This document shows, one piece after another, positions 43,308-54,599 of a stretch of DNA of 64,000 nt. This stretch comes from Rhizobiaceae bacterium CPCC 101076 (lineage in GTDB: Bacteria > Pseudomonadota > Alphaproteobacteria > Rhizobiales > Methylopilaceae), in contig QDFX01000018.1 in NCBI GenBank assembly GCA_003347645.1, positions 24,854 to 88,853 on the forward strand, read 5' to 3'. Within the stretch, counting starts at the first letter, position 1. The number at the start of each line of letters is the position of its first letter. A program made the translations under genes and the position numbers. Under the pieces are notes generated by a model. That model made no database searches. It saw only the letters and a list, made by a program, of their open reading frames with translations, and had not been told where the DNA came from.

Positions 43308-43852
43308 CAGCGCGGCGCGCGCTTCGCGAGGATGCGCTGCAGCGTGCGGCGATGCATGTTCAGACGGCGCGCCGTCTCGGAAACATTGCGGCCGCAGAGC
43401 TCATAGACCCGCTGGATGTGCTCCCACCGGACGCGATCCGCCGACATCGGATTTTCCGGCGGCTTCGGCTTGTGGTCCGGCAGCGCCATCAGCGCGGCGT
43501 GGATCTCGTCCGCGTCGGCCGGCTTGGCGAGATAGTCGATCGCCCCGAGCTTCACGGCGGTCACGGCTGTGGCAATGTTGCCGTAGCCGGTCAGCACGAT
43601 GCCGCGAGCGTCGGGACGGCGCTGCTTCAGAGCCGAAATCACATCGAGGCCGTTGCCATCGCCGAGGCGCATGTCGACCACGGCGAAATTCGGGGCGTGG
43701 GCGTCGACCTGCTGCAGGCCTTCCTTCACGGTTTCCGCAACGGCCACCTTGTAGCCGCGGCTCTCCATGGCGCGCGCGAGGCGCTGAACGAAGGCCTTGT
43801 CGTCGTCGACAATGAGTAAGGAAAGATCGCCGTTCGGCGCGTCATCAGTCAT
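43307..43852 (-). CDS. regA: RegA/ActR/PrrA-family redox response regulator
   Basis: A 181-residue response regulator of the RegA (ActR, PrrA) family controlling energy and redox genes. The receiver has LLIVDDDKAFVQRLARAMES with the acidic pair, phosphoacceptor Asp in FAVVDMRLGDGNGLDVI (~60), Thr in IVLTGYGNIATAVTAVKLGA and Lys in DYLAKPAD. The C-terminal Fis-type helix-turn-helix NVSETARRLNMHRRTLQRIL is nearly invariant in the family. It lies 83 bp downstream of the cognate kinase gene on the same strand. Confidence 0.95.
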   Translation of the reverse strand: MTDDAPNGDLSLLIVDDDKAFVQRLARAMESRGYKVAVAETVKEGLQQVDAHAPNFAVVDMRLGDGNGLDVISALKQRRPDARGIVLTGYGNIATAVTAVKLGAIDYLAKPADADEIHAALMALPDHKPKPPENPMSADRVRWEHIQRVYELCGRNVSETARRLNMHRRTLQRILAKRAPR

Positions 43853-43935
43853 TTTCGGGTCCTCAGCGCAGACCAGCGCGATGTGCGCATGTACTGCCCA
43901 AAAGGCCCATCACACAAGAGCGGGCTGTAATTGCT

Positions 43936-45234
43936 TCAGTGTTTGGCTAACGCAAAAGCGGATTTCGGCCAGCTGATCGAAACCAGCGCGCCGATCTCTC
44001 CATTGGCAAATTCGACTTTGGCCCCGGAGCGTTCGAGCAGGGTCTTAGCGATGAATACGCCAAGACCGAGACCCGGGCGCTCATGATCTTCCTCCGATCG
44101 CCGCGCGCTGCGGGTCGTGAGATAGGGATCTCCCAGGCGCGCTAACACGTCGTAGGGGAAGCCCGGGCCGTCGTCCGAAATCGCGATCGTCACCCGATCG
44201 CCGCTCCAGCCGGCGTCGATCCGGACCCTCTCATTGGCGAAGTCGACCGCGTTCTCGACCAGATTGCCGAGCCCGTAGAGCACGCCCGGATTGCGTCGAA
44301 GCGCAGGTTCCTTGCCCGCGCCTTCAGCCACGATCTCGATGGCGACGCCGAACTCGCGGTGCGGCGAGACCACGTCCTCGATCAGATGGCGAATCGTCAT
44401 GTGCTCGTGCGGTGCGTCTTCCTCGTGCAGCGAGGTCAGCTTCTGCAGAATCTCCCGGCAGCGGTCGACCTGTTCGCGCAGCAGCACGACATCGTCCTTC
44501 ATCGGTCCGTCGGGCACCGCGCGTTCCAGCTCGCGGGCGACGAGGCGGATCGTGGCGAGCGGGGTGCCGAGCTCATGCGCGGCAGCGGCGGCAAGGCCAT
44601 CGAGCGCCGAGATGTGCTGCTCGCGGGCAAGAACGAGTTCGGTCGCGGCGAGCGCTTCCGACAACTGCCGGCCCTCCTCCGCGACGCGCCAGGCGTAGAT
44701 GCCGATGAATCCGAGCGCGAGCGACAGCGCCGTCCAGACGCCGACCACATAGAGCGTCGGCAGGTCGAAGCGCTGTTCCGGCCACGGCAGCGGCATGTGA
44801 GAGACGGTCAGTACGCTGACCAGCGCAAAGGCGAGCAGCCCAAGCAATGTCGTCGGCAGCGGCGGAAGGCTGGTCGCCGAGATCAGCACCGGCGCGAGGA
44901 AGAGGATCGCGAAGGGATTGTCGAGCCCGCCCGTCAGTGCGAGCAGCGCCGCCAACTGCACGATGTCGAAACCGAGCATCAGCGCCGCCCGCATCGCATC
45001 GAGACGTTCGGTGACCGGATAGGCCACGCGCAGGAGCACGTTCAGAATCGCCGACACCGCGATGACCGCGAGACAGGCCAGGAGCGGCAGCTCGACGCCG
45101 AATCCGTAATAGACGCCGAGCACCGTCAGCGTCTGGCCAACGATGGCGAGCCAGCGGAGCTTGATGAGCGTGTCGAGGCGCAGCCGGCGATGGGTCGGCG
45201 TGACGGTGTCGCGAGCCTGAAGATCGATCATCAT
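43936..45234 (-). CDS. regB: RegB/ActS/PrrB-family redox sensor histidine kinase
   Basis: A 432-residue membrane kinase. Six hydrophobic segments span residues ~25-190 and include the quinone-site signature GGLDNPFAILFLAPV (~102). The dimerisation box AAAAHELGTPLATIRLVARE holds the phospho-His (~216). The redox-active Cys of this family is present in REQVDRCREILQKLTS (~257). The ATPase domain has NLVENAVDFA, ISDDGPGFP and GLGLGVFIAKTLLERSGA. It senses the quinone pool and thiol state and phosphorylates the RegA partner downstream. Confidence 0.95.
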   Translation of the reverse strand: MMIDLQARDTVTPTHRRLRLDTLIKLRWLAIVGQTLTVLGVYYGFGVELPLLACLAVIAVSAILNVLLRVAYPVTERLDAMRAALMLGFDIVQLAALLALTGGLDNPFAILFLAPVLISATSLPPLPTTLLGLLAFALVSVLTVSHMPLPWPEQRFDLPTLYVVGVWTALSLALGFIGIYAWRVAEEGRQLSEALAATELVLAREQHISALDGLAAAAAHELGTPLATIRLVARELERAVPDGPMKDDVVLLREQVDRCREILQKLTSLHEEDAPHEHMTIRHLIEDVVSPHREFGVAIEIVAEGAGKEPALRRNPGVLYGLGNLVENAVDFANERVRIDAGWSGDRVTIAISDDGPGFPYDVLARLGDPYLTTRSARRSEEDHERPGLGLGVFIAKTLLERSGAKVEFANGEIGALVSISWPKSAFALAKH

Positions 45235-45340
45235 GAGCGCCTTCTATTCACCGCGCTCCGTCGTGGAAAGAGCGTCGAGTCTCGATTATTCGCCCCTCCC
45301 GGCCTAGATAGACGGCTCCGTTCACCGCAGAGCGCGTCCG

Positions 45341-46105
45341 ATGCACGCCCCGCCACCCGCCATCGAGGTCGAGAACCTCGTCAAAGTCTACCGCCGCACC
45401 ACCGCCGTCGACGGCATCAATCTGTCGATCGCGTCCGGCAGCGTGGTCGGATTGCTCGGCGGCAACGGTGCCGGCAAGACCACGACCATCTCCAGCATCA
45501 TGGGCCTGCTCCGACCAACCTCCGGCTCCGTCCGGGTGCTGGGCGCCGATATGATGCGTGACCGTTATCGCGTTCTGCACCGGATGAATTTCGAAAGCCC
45601 CTATGTCGACCTGCCCGGGCGCCTCACCGTGCGGCAGAACCTGCTGGTCTTCGCCCGGCTTTATGGCGTGCCGGACATCGTGGCCCGGATCGCGACGCTC
45701 GCCGACGAACTCGATCTCCTGGATTTCATCGACCAGCCCTTCGGTCGCCTGTCGGCGGGTCAGAAGACCCGCGTTTCCCTCGCCAAGGCGCTGATCAACG
45801 ATCCGGAAGTGCTTCTCCTCGACGAGCCGACCGCCTCGCTCGATCCGGATACCGCCGATTGGGTCAGGGCCCGCATCGCACGCCACCGCGAGGAGAAAGG
45901 CGCAACGATCCTCCTCGCCTCGCACAACATGAACGAGGTCGAGCGACTCTGCGATCGCGTGATCTTCATGCGCAAGGGCAAGATCGTCGCCGACGCCACG
46001 CCTCATCAGCTTCTCGAACGCTACGGCCGCGACACGCTGGAAGAGGTCTTCCTTGATGTCGCCCGCGGCCGCGCCAAGGCTGCCGCACTGGCGGAAACAT
46101 TATGA
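45341..46105 (+). CDS. ABC transporter ATP-binding protein
   Basis: A 254-residue ATPase of the ABC-2/DrrA-like type: Walker [17 protein letters not shown] (~44), Q-loop region [18 protein letters not shown], signature [17 protein letters not shown], Walker [16 protein letters not shown] and the switch His in [13 protein letters not shown]. It powers the permease encoded next, with which it overlaps by ATGA. Substrate is unknown; related pairs export polysaccharides, lipids or drugs. Divergent from regB. Confidence 0.93.
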   Translation: MHAPPPAIEVENLVKVYRRTTAVDGINLSIASGSVVGLLGGNGAGKTTTISSIMGLLRPTSGSVRVLGADMMRDRYRVLHRMNFESPYVDLPGRLTVRQNLLVFARLYGVPDIVARIATLADELDLLDFIDQPFGRLSAGQKTRVSLAKALINDPEVLLLDEPTASLDPDTADWVRARIARHREEKGATILLASHNMNEVERLCDRVIFMRKGKIVADATPHQLLERYGRDTLEEVFLDVARGRAKAAALAETL

Positions 46106-46917
46106 CCCTCGCAACCTCGCCCAGCTTCTCGCCCGCCCGGATCGGCGCCATGGTAATGCGCCATTGGTATGTGCTCCGTTCGTCCTGGCCGCGCCTTCTC
46201 GAACTCGTCTACTGGCCAGCCGTGCAGATGCTGACCTGGGGCTTCCTCCAGGTCTATGTCGGACAGGCCTCGGGCCGCGTCGCCCTCGCCGCTGGCACGT
46301 TCCTCGGCGCAGTCCTCCTCTGGGACATTCTCTTCCGCGGCGGCCTTGGCTTCTCGATCTCATTCCTCGAGGAGATGTGGGCGAGAAACGTCGGCAATCT
46401 GATGATGAGCCCGCTGCGTCCGGCGGAGTTCATCGCCTCGCTCGCGATCATGAGCGTGATCCGGCTCGTCATTGGCGTCGTTCCGGTGACATTGATCGCC
46501 TGGCCGCTGTTCGGCTTCAATCTCTGGTCGATGGGTCTGCCGCTCGCCGCCTTCTTCGCCAATCTGATCCTGACGAGCTGGGCCTTGTCCCTGATGGTCT
46601 CCGGGCTGATCCTCAGGAACGGCCTCGGCGCCGAAGGGCTCGCGTGGACGCTGATGTTCATCCTGATGCCGCTTTGCGCGGTCTACTATCCCGTCTCGAT
46701 CATGCCCGAATGGCTGCAATGGGCGGCCTGGACCATGCCTCCGACCTATGTCTTCGAGGGCATGCGCGCTCTCCTGCTCGATCATCAATTCAGAGGCGAC
46801 CTCATGCTGATCTCGTTCGTCCTGAATCTTCTGCTCTTCGCGGTCGCGGTCGTGGTCTATCTTTATCTCCTGGAACGCTCCCGCGTCGCCGGCTCGCTTT
46901 TGGGTTCCGGCGAGTAG
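46102..46917 (+). CDS. ABC-2 type permease
   Basis: A 271-residue membrane subunit with six hydrophobic segments, for example [37 protein letters not shown] and [20 protein letters not shown]. The ABC-2 motif region [20 protein letters not shown] and [24 protein letters not shown] segment are present. It overlaps the ATPase gene by 4 nt and forms a two-component exporter with it. Confidence 0.92.
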   Translation: MTLATSPSFSPARIGAMVMRHWYVLRSSWPRLLELVYWPAVQMLTWGFLQVYVGQASGRVALAAGTFLGAVLLWDILFRGGLGFSISFLEEMWARNVGNLMMSPLRPAEFIASLAIMSVIRLVIGVVPVTLIAWPLFGFNLWSMGLPLAAFFANLILTSWALSLMVSGLILRNGLGAEGLAWTLMFILMPLCAVYYPVSIMPEWLQWAAWTMPPTYVFEGMRALLLDHQFRGDLMLISFVLNLLLFAVAVVVYLYLLERSRVAGSLLGSGE

Positions 46918-46919
46918 CG

Positions 46920-46948
46920 CTTGATTTTCACGACAACCCGCCTGATAT
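46920..46948 (+). promoter_or_regulatory. Heat-shock-like promoter of grpE
   Basis: CTTGATT (46920-46926) and CTGATAT (46942-46948) match the alphaproteobacterial sigma-32 pattern CTTGAA...CCTATAT. Transcription would begin only about 4-6 nt before the grpE ATG, giving an almost leaderless mRNA. This agrees with the lack of a ribosome binding site. Confidence 0.5.
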
Positions 46949-46958
46949 CCGGACCACC

Positions 46959-47555
46959 ATGACACAGAGCGATATCGACGACCGCGACGAGCGGACCGAG
47001 GCCATGCCCGAAAACGAGCAGACCGCGACCGAGCAGCAGCCGGACGAACTCACGCGGCTCCAGACCGAGCACGCGGAAATGCGCGACCGCGTTCTGCGCA
47101 CGCTTGCCGAGATGGAGAACCTGCGCAAACGCACCGAGCGCGAGGTTGCCGACGCCAAGGCCTATGCGGTCTCGACGTTCGCGCGCGACCTCCTCAGCGT
47201 CGCCGACAATCTCGATCGCGCGCTGAGCGCCGTTCCCCCCGACGACGAGGATCCTGCGCTGAAATCGCTCGTCGAGGGCGTCGCGATGACCGGCCGCGAA
47301 TTGCAGTCGACACTTGCCAAGCACGGCGTCACCAAGATCGAACCCGCGCCCGGCGAGAAATTCGATCCGAACCTGCATCAGGCCATGTTCGAGGTACCGG
47401 ATCCGAACCAGCCCTCGGGGAGCGTCGTCCAGGTCGTCGTTCCGGGCTTCGCCATTTCCGGTCGCCTGTTGCGTCCGGCCATGGTCGGCGTGTCGAAGGG
47501 TGGGCCCAAGGCCGCCGCCAACGGCGAAGGCGCCGGAATCGACAAATCGGCCTGA
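46959..47555 (+). CDS. grpE: GrpE, nucleotide exchange factor of DnaK
   Basis: A 198-residue co-chaperone that releases ADP from DnaK. An acidic N-terminus leads to a long coiled coil ([40 protein letters not shown]). The C-terminal beta domain follows, with [40 protein letters not shown] and [14 protein letters not shown]. The ATG at 46959 is the first in the conserved frame. The dnaK gene lies 1.5 kb downstream, separated by alkB and two small genes; hrcA is not in the window. Confidence 0.96.
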   Translation: MTQSDIDDRDERTEAMPENEQTATEQQPDELTRLQTEHAEMRDRVLRTLAEMENLRKRTEREVADAKAYAVSTFARDLLSVADNLDRALSAVPPDDEDPALKSLVEGVAMTGRELQSTLAKHGVTKIEPAPGEKFDPNLHQAMFEVPDPNQPSGSVVQVVVPGFAISGRLLRPAMVGVSKGGPKAAANGEGAGIDKSA

Positions 47556-47653
47556 TCAGACCCTTAATGGCTCGTTAACTCTGGATTTATTGGGCGGGAT
47601 CAAATCCTTCGCTGCGCGATTGACAAAATGTCGCAGCAGCGGAGGGTTAGGCC

Positions 47654-47953
47654 ATGCCGCGTTTCAATCTCAGGAATCACTCCGATCCTGGCGAAGTTTG
47701 CGTCACGATCAGCAGATCGGGCGCCACGGCTTCGATCACGCCGCCGGCGAGCTATCGGCCCGACCTCGACATCCGCGACATGCGGCTTTCGACCGCGCTG
47801 CACGTGGCCGCCGCCCTCGCTCTGCGGCTCGGGACCGACGTCACCATCGTCGACGAGAACGATGCGGTCTTCTTCATCGAGGACGATTTGTCGGATCTGA
47901 CTTTCGTGGATGCCGGACCGACCGACCTTCTGCCGTTCAAGCGGGCTTCGTAA
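47654..47953 (+). CDS. Conserved hypothetical protein, 99 aa
   Basis: No family recognised. Small soluble acidic protein with a hydrophobic middle (STALHVAAALALRLGTDVTIVD) that fits an alpha-beta fold rather than a membrane helix. GGAGGG lies 8 nt before the ATG, which supports translation. Its 3' end overlaps the convergent alkB gene by 17 bp. Confidence 0.65.
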   Translation: MPRFNLRNHSDPGEVCVTISRSGATASITPPASYRPDLDIRDMRLSTALHVAAALALRLGTDVTIVDENDAVFFIEDDLSDLTFVDAGPTDLLPFKRAS

Positions 47954-48563
47954 CCCGCCTCAGCGTCAGGTTGATCCTTCCGCCCTGCGGCAGGAGGCTC
48001 GACGAACCGGCGATCACCCGGTCCACACCGTGAAAAGCAAGCCGGGACGCTCCGCCGAGCACGAAGGCGTCGCCGCTTTCCAGACGAATCGAGCGCGTCG
48101 GGTGCTTGCGATCCTGTCCGCCGATTCGGAACACCGCCGTATCGCCCAGCGACAGCGACACGACCGGCGCATGGAAATCCTCTTCGTCGCGGTCCTGGTG
48201 CAGACCCATTCGCGCACCCTCATCGTACCAGTTCACGAGGCATGCCTCGGGCGGATGAGGATAATCCGCGAGTCTGTCCCAGGTATTCCGCACGACCTCC
48301 GGCATAGCGGCCCACGGCCGCCCGGTATCTGGATGCTCGGCCTGATAGCGGTAGCCGGTTTCGTCCGACACCCACCCAAGCGCACCGAGATTCGTCATGC
48401 GAACCGAGAACGGTTTGCCGGTTTTCGGCATGCGCGGCTGGAACAAGGGGTTTTCGCGCAGCAGGGCTCGCAAGTCATCGACAAGCTTTTCTTGCGCCGA
48501 TCGGTCAAGGAATCCGGGCACATAGCGTGCTCCGGGGGCCAATAATATCTCGCCGCTCACCAT
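47937..48563 (-). CDS. alkB: AlkB-type alpha-ketoglutarate-dependent dioxygenase
   Basis: A 208-residue Fe(II)/2-oxoglutarate enzyme that removes alkyl damage (1-methyladenine, 3-methylcytosine) from DNA or RNA. The iron triad is His-x-Asp in MGLHQDRDEEDF and a later His in RLAFHGVDRVI; the 2-oxoglutarate arginines are in INLTLRRVTKPA. ACLVNWYDEGARM and SLSLGDTAVFRIGG are diagnostic. No ada gene is nearby. Confidence 0.94.
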   Translation of the reverse strand: MVSGEILLAPGARYVPGFLDRSAQEKLVDDLRALLRENPLFQPRMPKTGKPFSVRMTNLGALGWVSDETGYRYQAEHPDTGRPWAAMPEVVRNTWDRLADYPHPPEACLVNWYDEGARMGLHQDRDEEDFHAPVVSLSLGDTAVFRIGGQDRKHPTRSIRLESGDAFVLGGASRLAFHGVDRVIAGSSSLLPQGGRINLTLRRVTKPA

Positions 48564-48646
48564 TCTACGATCTGCCCTCTTGCCGAGCGGCTTTTTTGCG
48601 CTTTCTCTTATAGTTAGGGCACGTCAGAGGCCCGGAGGAAACGCGC

Positions 48647-48868
48647 ATGACCAGCTATGTCATGAAGAACCTGCAGGTCGATCTCGTCGGCAATACAGCA
48701 TCCGTTTGCATCTCCTGCGATGGTGGCAAGGGACCGACGGTCATCAACATGAACTTCCCGATGCATGTCAGCTCGCAGCTCGGCGAGAAGGATCTTCGCG
48801 CACTAACACGCGATAAAGTGAAGCTCGTACTGACCCGCGCGCTGGAGTGCATCCAGCAGGAAGCGTGA
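48647..48868 (+). CDS. Conserved hypothetical protein, 73 aa
   Basis: No family recognised. Small soluble protein with two cysteines near the middle (SVCISCDGG) and one at the end (ALECIQQEA). GGAGG lies about 8 nt before the ATG. It stands alone between the divergent alkB gene and the dnaK heat-shock promoter; no function can be given. Confidence 0.6.
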   Translation: MTSYVMKNLQVDLVGNTASVCISCDGGKGPTVINMNFPMHVSSQLGEKDLRALTRDKVKLVLTRALECIQQEA

Positions 48869-48899
48869 TGGGATTCATCACAGAGGCTTGATGAGGCTC

Positions 48900-48927
48900 C
48901 TTGCGGCCAAATTGACCCTTCTTATAT
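48900..48927 (+). promoter_or_regulatory. Heat-shock-like promoter of dnaK
   Basis: CTTGCGG (48900-48906) and CTTATAT (48921-48927) fit the RpoH pattern, about 130 bp before the dnaK ATG. The spacing is 14 nt between the blocks. Transcription from about 48934 would give a long structured leader. Confidence 0.5.
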
Positions 48928-48971
48928 AGCTGCCATCGCTGCGCAGAGGGCGCGGCTCAAGGGGACCGGCC

Positions 48972-49023
48972 TCCCGTTTGCTGAAAACGGGCCGGGCTTC
49001 GAACCCGGGCCGCTTCGGGGCCC
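48972..49023 (+). promoter_or_regulatory. Hairpin-rich dnaK leader
   Basis: Three hairpins in tandem: CCCGTTT-gctga-AAACGGG (48973-48991), CCGGG-cttcgaa-CCCGG (48992-49008) and GGGCC with GGCCC (49007-49023), the last two mutually exclusive. They lie 36 nt before the dnaK start, leaving the AAGGGA site free. The role is unknown; thermosensing or RNA stability are possible. Confidence 0.5.
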
Positions 49024-49058
49024 GATCATGGTCTCGCTTAAGAGAAGGGAACAGACAC

Positions 49059-50963
<1,905 letters not shown>

Positions 50964-50989
50964 TAGCTCGCCGGAACTGACGATGCGCG

Positions 50990-51089
50990 CCCGTCCGCAC
51001 CACGTGGAATCCGCGACTGCGGACGGGGCACATCCTTTGCAGGCCCCGTCGGGCGAGATGCGTCTTGCGTGTCTCCGGACGGGGTTTTC
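50990..51089 (+). terminator. Hairpins and partial terminator between dnaK and dnaJ
   Basis: First stem CCCGTCCGCA / TGCGGACGGG (50990-51027), then CCCCGTC (51044-51050) / GACGGGG (51078-51084) followed by TTTTCTGTTTTT. The second has terminator form but a long loop, so it may only attenuate, giving more dnaK than dnaJ mRNA. Confidence 0.6.
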
Positions 51090-51114
51090 TGTTTTTGGGG
51101 CTGAAGACTGACCG

Positions 51115-52248
51115 ATGGCCATGCGCTGCTTTTACGAAACGCTCGGTGTCGATCGCACCGCCAAGGATGGAGAGCTGAAATCGGCCTTCCGCAAGCTCGC
51201 GATGGAATGCCATCCGGATCGCAATCCGGGCGATGCTGCCGCCGAGGCGAAATTCAAGGAAATCAATGCCGCCTATGAGGCGCTGAAGGATCCGCAGAAG
51301 CGTGCGGCCTATGACCGTTTCGGCCACGCGGCGTTCGAGAACGGCGGCGGCATGGGTGCCGGCGGCTTCGGCAACGATTTCGGCGCCTCGATGTCGGACA
51401 TCTTCGAGAGCATGTTCGGCGACATGATGAGCGGCGGCGGACGCCGCGCCGGACGCTCGTCCGGCCGCGAGCGCGGCTCTGATCTCCGCTACAACATGGA
51501 GATCACGCTCGAGGACGCCTTCAATGGCAAGGTTGCACAGATCAAGCTGCCGACGCCGGTCACCTGCGAGAAATGCAGCGGCTCAGGCGCCAAGGCCGGC
51601 TCGAAGCCGCACACCTGTCACACTTGCGGAGGCGCCGGAAAGGTCCGTGCGAGCCAGGGCTTCTTCCTGCTCGAGCGCACCTGCCCGACCTGCCACGGCC
51701 GCGGCGAGACGATCGACGATCCTTGCGATGCCTGCGCGGGCGCGGGTCGTGTGACACGCGAGCGCACGCTCCAGGTCAACATCCCGGCAGGCGTCGAGGA
51801 GGGGACCCGCATCCGGCTCGGCGGCGAGGGCGAAGCCGGCCTGCGCGGCGGTCCGTCGGGCGACCTCTACATCTTCCTCACGATCGAGGAACATCCCTTC
51901 TTCCAGAGGGACGGGGCGGATCTCTATTGCCGGGTCCCGGTGGCGATGTCGGAGGCCGCTCTCGGCACCGAAATCGAGGTACCGACTATTGGCGGAGAGC
52001 GCTCGAAACTGAAGATTTCTGAGGGAACGCAGCCCGGAAAACAGTTTCGCCTTAAAGGAAAGGGGATGCCGGTCTTGCGTTCGCGCGAATTCGGCGATCT
52101 TTATATCCAGGTCGACGTCGAGATTCCGAAGAACCTCAGCAAACGGCAGCGCGAACTTCTCGAGGAATTCCGGCAGGCTTCATCTGAAGCCAACCATCCC
52201 GAGTCATCTGGCTTCTTCGCCAAGGTGAAGGACCTGTTCGGCGGCTGA
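51115..52248 (+). CDS. dnaJ: Co-chaperone DnaJ (Hsp40)
   Basis: A 377-residue class I J-protein. The J-domain has [20 protein letters not shown] with the HPD motif. A Gly/Phe-rich stretch follows, then the zinc centre with four CxxCxGxG repeats ([32 protein letters not shown]). The C-terminal substrate domains contain [20 protein letters not shown] and [20 protein letters not shown]. It stimulates DnaK ATPase. Confidence 0.97.
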   Translation: MAMRCFYETLGVDRTAKDGELKSAFRKLAMECHPDRNPGDAAAEAKFKEINAAYEALKDPQKRAAYDRFGHAAFENGGGMGAGGFGNDFGASMSDIFESMFGDMMSGGGRRAGRSSGRERGSDLRYNMEITLEDAFNGKVAQIKLPTPVTCEKCSGSGAKAGSKPHTCHTCGGAGKVRASQGFFLLERTCPTCHGRGETIDDPCDACAGAGRVTRERTLQVNIPAGVEEGTRIRLGGEGEAGLRGGPSGDLYIFLTIEEHPFFQRDGADLYCRVPVAMSEAALGTEIEVPTIGGERSKLKISEGTQPGKQFRLKGKGMPVLRSREFGDLYIQVDVEIPKNLSKRQRELLEEFRQASSEANHPESSGFFAKVKDLFGG

Positions 52249-52327
52249 GGAACAACGGAGTTGCGACGCGGCGTCCGGGCGGATGGAACCCGGAGCGCGT
52301 CAGTTCTGTTCACATCCGCGATAAGAC

Positions 52328-52939
52328 ATGCCTCGCCCAGCACCCCTCGCCGAACGCCAGAAGAAACCGGTCTTTCAAGACGAGGCGCGCTTCATTCGTT
52401 CGTGGCTCGAAAAGCCACTTTCGATAGGCGCTGTCAGCCCGTCCGGAAAAGCGCTCGCCCGCATGATGGCGGCGCCTATGGATCCGGACCGAGATGGACA
52501 GATACTCGAACTGGGACCCGGCACGGGACCGGTCACTGAAGCCCTCATCGAGCGCGGGGTGCCCGAGGAACGGCTTCTACTCATCGAGTATAACCCGGGC
52601 TTTGTGACACTGCTGCGAAACCGTTTCCCGCGCGCCACGATCCTGCAGGGCGATGCCTACAACGTCCGTGGTGTTCTTCATGGCGTGCTCGACACACCGC
52701 TTGCGGGCGTCGTCTCCAGCCTGCCGCTGCTGACGCAGCCGGTGCCGCGCCGCGTTCGCCTGCTGCGCCATTGTCTGGCGCTGACTCAGCCGGGCGCGCC
52801 GTTTAGCCAATTCACCTATTCGGTCGCGCCACCTATCCCGCTTCTCACCATCGGCGACGCCAATGCCGAAGGCAGTCCAGTCGTTTGGCGCAATATTCCC
52901 CCGGCAAGGGTCTGGACCTACCGTCTTCCCTCCGCGTAA
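52328..52939 (+). CDS. pmtA: PmtA-type phospholipid N-methyltransferase
   Basis: A 203-residue SAM-dependent methyltransferase resembling the rhizobial PmtA enzymes that methylate phosphatidylethanolamine towards phosphatidylcholine. Features are the N-terminal FIRSWLEKPLSIGAVSPSGK, SAM motif ILELGPGTGPVTEALIERG, IEYNPGFVTLLRNRFP and the catalytic-loop VVSSLPLLTQPVPRR. The dnaJ-pmtA order is common in Hyphomicrobiales. Relation to KsgA-like rRNA methyltransferases explains alternative labels. Confidence 0.87.
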   Translation: MPRPAPLAERQKKPVFQDEARFIRSWLEKPLSIGAVSPSGKALARMMAAPMDPDRDGQILELGPGTGPVTEALIERGVPEERLLLIEYNPGFVTLLRNRFPRATILQGDAYNVRGVLHGVLDTPLAGVVSSLPLLTQPVPRRVRLLRHCLALTQPGAPFSQFTYSVAPPIPLLTIGDANAEGSPVVWRNIPPARVWTYRLPSA

Positions 52940-52971
52940 ACCTTGAGGAATATTCTCGGAGGCGTGCGTAC

Positions 52972-53538
52972 ATGGCTGGCCCGAAAATCCTCGTTTTCGC
53001 GGGCAGCTTGCGCACCGGCTCGTTCAACGAGACGCTCGCGGCCTATGTGGCGCGGAAGCTGACCGAACTCGGCGCCGAGGTAACGCATGCCAGCCTCCGC
53101 GATTATCCGATGCCGCTCTATGACGGCGACCTCGAAGCGCGCGAGGGCGTTCCGGAGCGCGGCCAGGCTTTCGCGCTCCTGATGAGCCAGCACCTGGGCA
53201 TTTTCATCGCCGGGCCGGAATACAATGCCGGCATCACGCCGCTGATGAAGAACACGCTCGACTGGGTCTCGCGGGTCGATCGCGGCTCGGCCTATAAGAA
53301 CCGCATCTTCGCACTCGGCGCCGCCTCCGACGGTCCGCGCGGCGGCTATCGCAGCCTGATCCACACCCGCCACGTCCTCGAGCTCGGCTGCGCGGCCATG
53401 GTCCAGCCGGAGATGGTCGCGGTCTCGGGCGCCTCGAAGGCCTATGACGAGAACGGCGAGTTGATCGGCCCGACGGCGAAGGTCGCCGCGAACACGCTCT
53501 CGGCCCTTGTCGCCAACGCGAAGCGGTACGCCGCGTGA
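52972..53538 (+). CDS. NADPH-dependent FMN reductase
   Basis: A 188-residue flavodoxin-like reductase, a second copy of the family seen at 3117. The FMN loop is [20 protein letters not shown] and the signature [20 protein letters not shown]. Translation starts at 52972 after GGAGG at 9 nt, giving [12 protein letters not shown]. The stop overlaps the pyrF GTG start as GTGA, so both are expressed together; the reason for pairing with pyrimidine synthesis is unclear. Confidence 0.9.
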   Translation: MAGPKILVFAGSLRTGSFNETLAAYVARKLTELGAEVTHASLRDYPMPLYDGDLEAREGVPERGQAFALLMSQHLGIFIAGPEYNAGITPLMKNTLDWVSRVDRGSAYKNRIFALGAASDGPRGGYRSLIHTRHVLELGCAAMVQPEMVAVSGASKAYDENGELIGPTAKVAANTLSALVANAKRYAA

Positions 53539-54236
53539 GCCAAATACCCGCCCGCGACCGGCTGATCGTCGCCCTCGACATTCCGGACGTCGAACGCGCC
53601 TCGCGACTCGTCGCGGAACTCGGCGACAGCGTCACCTTCTACAAGATCGGCTACGAGCTCGGCTTCGCCGGCGGCCTCCCGCTCGCCGAGCGGCTGGCCG
53701 GCGAGGGCAAGCAGATCTTTCTCGATTTCAAACTGCACGACATCGGCAATACCGTCGCCCGCGGCGTCGCTAGCCTGTCGAAGATCGGCGCGACCTTCCT
53801 TACCGTGCACGCCTATCCGCAGACCATGCGCGCGGCCATCGAGGGCCGGGGCGACGCCCAGGTGAAGCTCCTCGCCGTGACCGTCCTGACCTCCTATGAC
53901 GACCAGGACGCCGCCGAGGCGGGCTATGCGCTGGCCATCCGCGACCTCGTCCGGCTGCGCGCCGAACAGGCCCGCACCATCGGCATCGACGGCGTCGTCT
54001 GCTCGGCGGCGGAAACCTCTCTCGTCCGCGACGTCGCCGGCTCGTCCATGGCGATTGTCACGCCCGGCATCCGCCCGGCTGGCGCCGCGACCGGCGACCA
54101 GAAACGCACGCTCACCCCCGCCGAAGCGATCGCCGCCGGCGTCGACTACCTCGTCGTCGGCCGTCCGGTGACGGCATCGCCCGACCCGAAGGCATCGGCC
54201 GAAGCGATCGTTCAGGAAATCTCGGTCGCGCTTTGA
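53535..54236 (+). CDS. pyrF: Orotidine 5'-phosphate decarboxylase
   Basis: A 233-residue enzyme that makes UMP from OMP in pyrimidine synthesis. [20 protein letters not shown] is the N-terminal strand. The catalytic Asp-Lys-Asp array is in [16 protein letters not shown], and the phosphate site in VTPGIRPAG and [17 protein letters not shown] start at 53535 overlaps the preceding gene. The C-terminus fits the usual length. Confidence 0.96.
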   Translation: MSQIPARDRLIVALDIPDVERASRLVAELGDSVTFYKIGYELGFAGGLPLAERLAGEGKQIFLDFKLHDIGNTVARGVASLSKIGATFLTVHAYPQTMRAAIEGRGDAQVKLLAVTVLTSYDDQDAAEAGYALAIRDLVRLRAEQARTIGIDGVVCSAAETSLVRDVAGSSMAIVTPGIRPAGAATGDQKRTLTPAEAIAAGVDYLVVGRPVTASPDPKASAEAIVQEISVAL

Positions 54237-54263
54237 CGCGCGCCGCATAACAAAGGAAACGCC

Positions 54264-54557
54264 ATGGCAAAGGGTTACTGGATCGGCCGGCTGACGGTCA
54301 CCAATCCGGACGGGTTCCAGGACTACGCCGCGATCAGCGCCGGCATCGTTCAGGGACATGGCGGCAAATATCTCGTTCGCGGCGGCAAGTTCGATGCGGT
54401 CCAGGGCGATGCGCGCGAGCGCAACGTCGTCATCGAATTCGAAAGCTACGAAGCGGCGCTCGCCGCCTGGAACTCGTCCGATTACCAAGACGCCAAGAAA
54501 AAGCGCGACGGGAACTGCGAAGCCGAATTCGTGGTTGTCGCGGGCTATGAGCCCTGA
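54264..54557 (+). CDS. DUF1330 domain protein
   Basis: A 97-residue protein of the DUF1330 family (ferredoxin-like dimeric alpha-beta barrel). Hallmarks are GYWIGRLTVTNPDGFQDYAA, GGKYLVRGGKFDAVQGD and VVIEFESYEAALAAWNSSDY. No function is known. It sits between pyrF and dapB, an order conserved in related genomes, with AAGGAAA before the ATG. Confidence 0.9.
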   Translation: MAKGYWIGRLTVTNPDGFQDYAAISAGIVQGHGGKYLVRGGKFDAVQGDARERNVVIEFESYEAALAAWNSSDYQDAKKKRDGNCEAEFVVVAGYEP

Positions 54558-54599
54558 GATTGTGCGACCCAACAAGTGCTGGCCGGCTAGGAAATTTTG

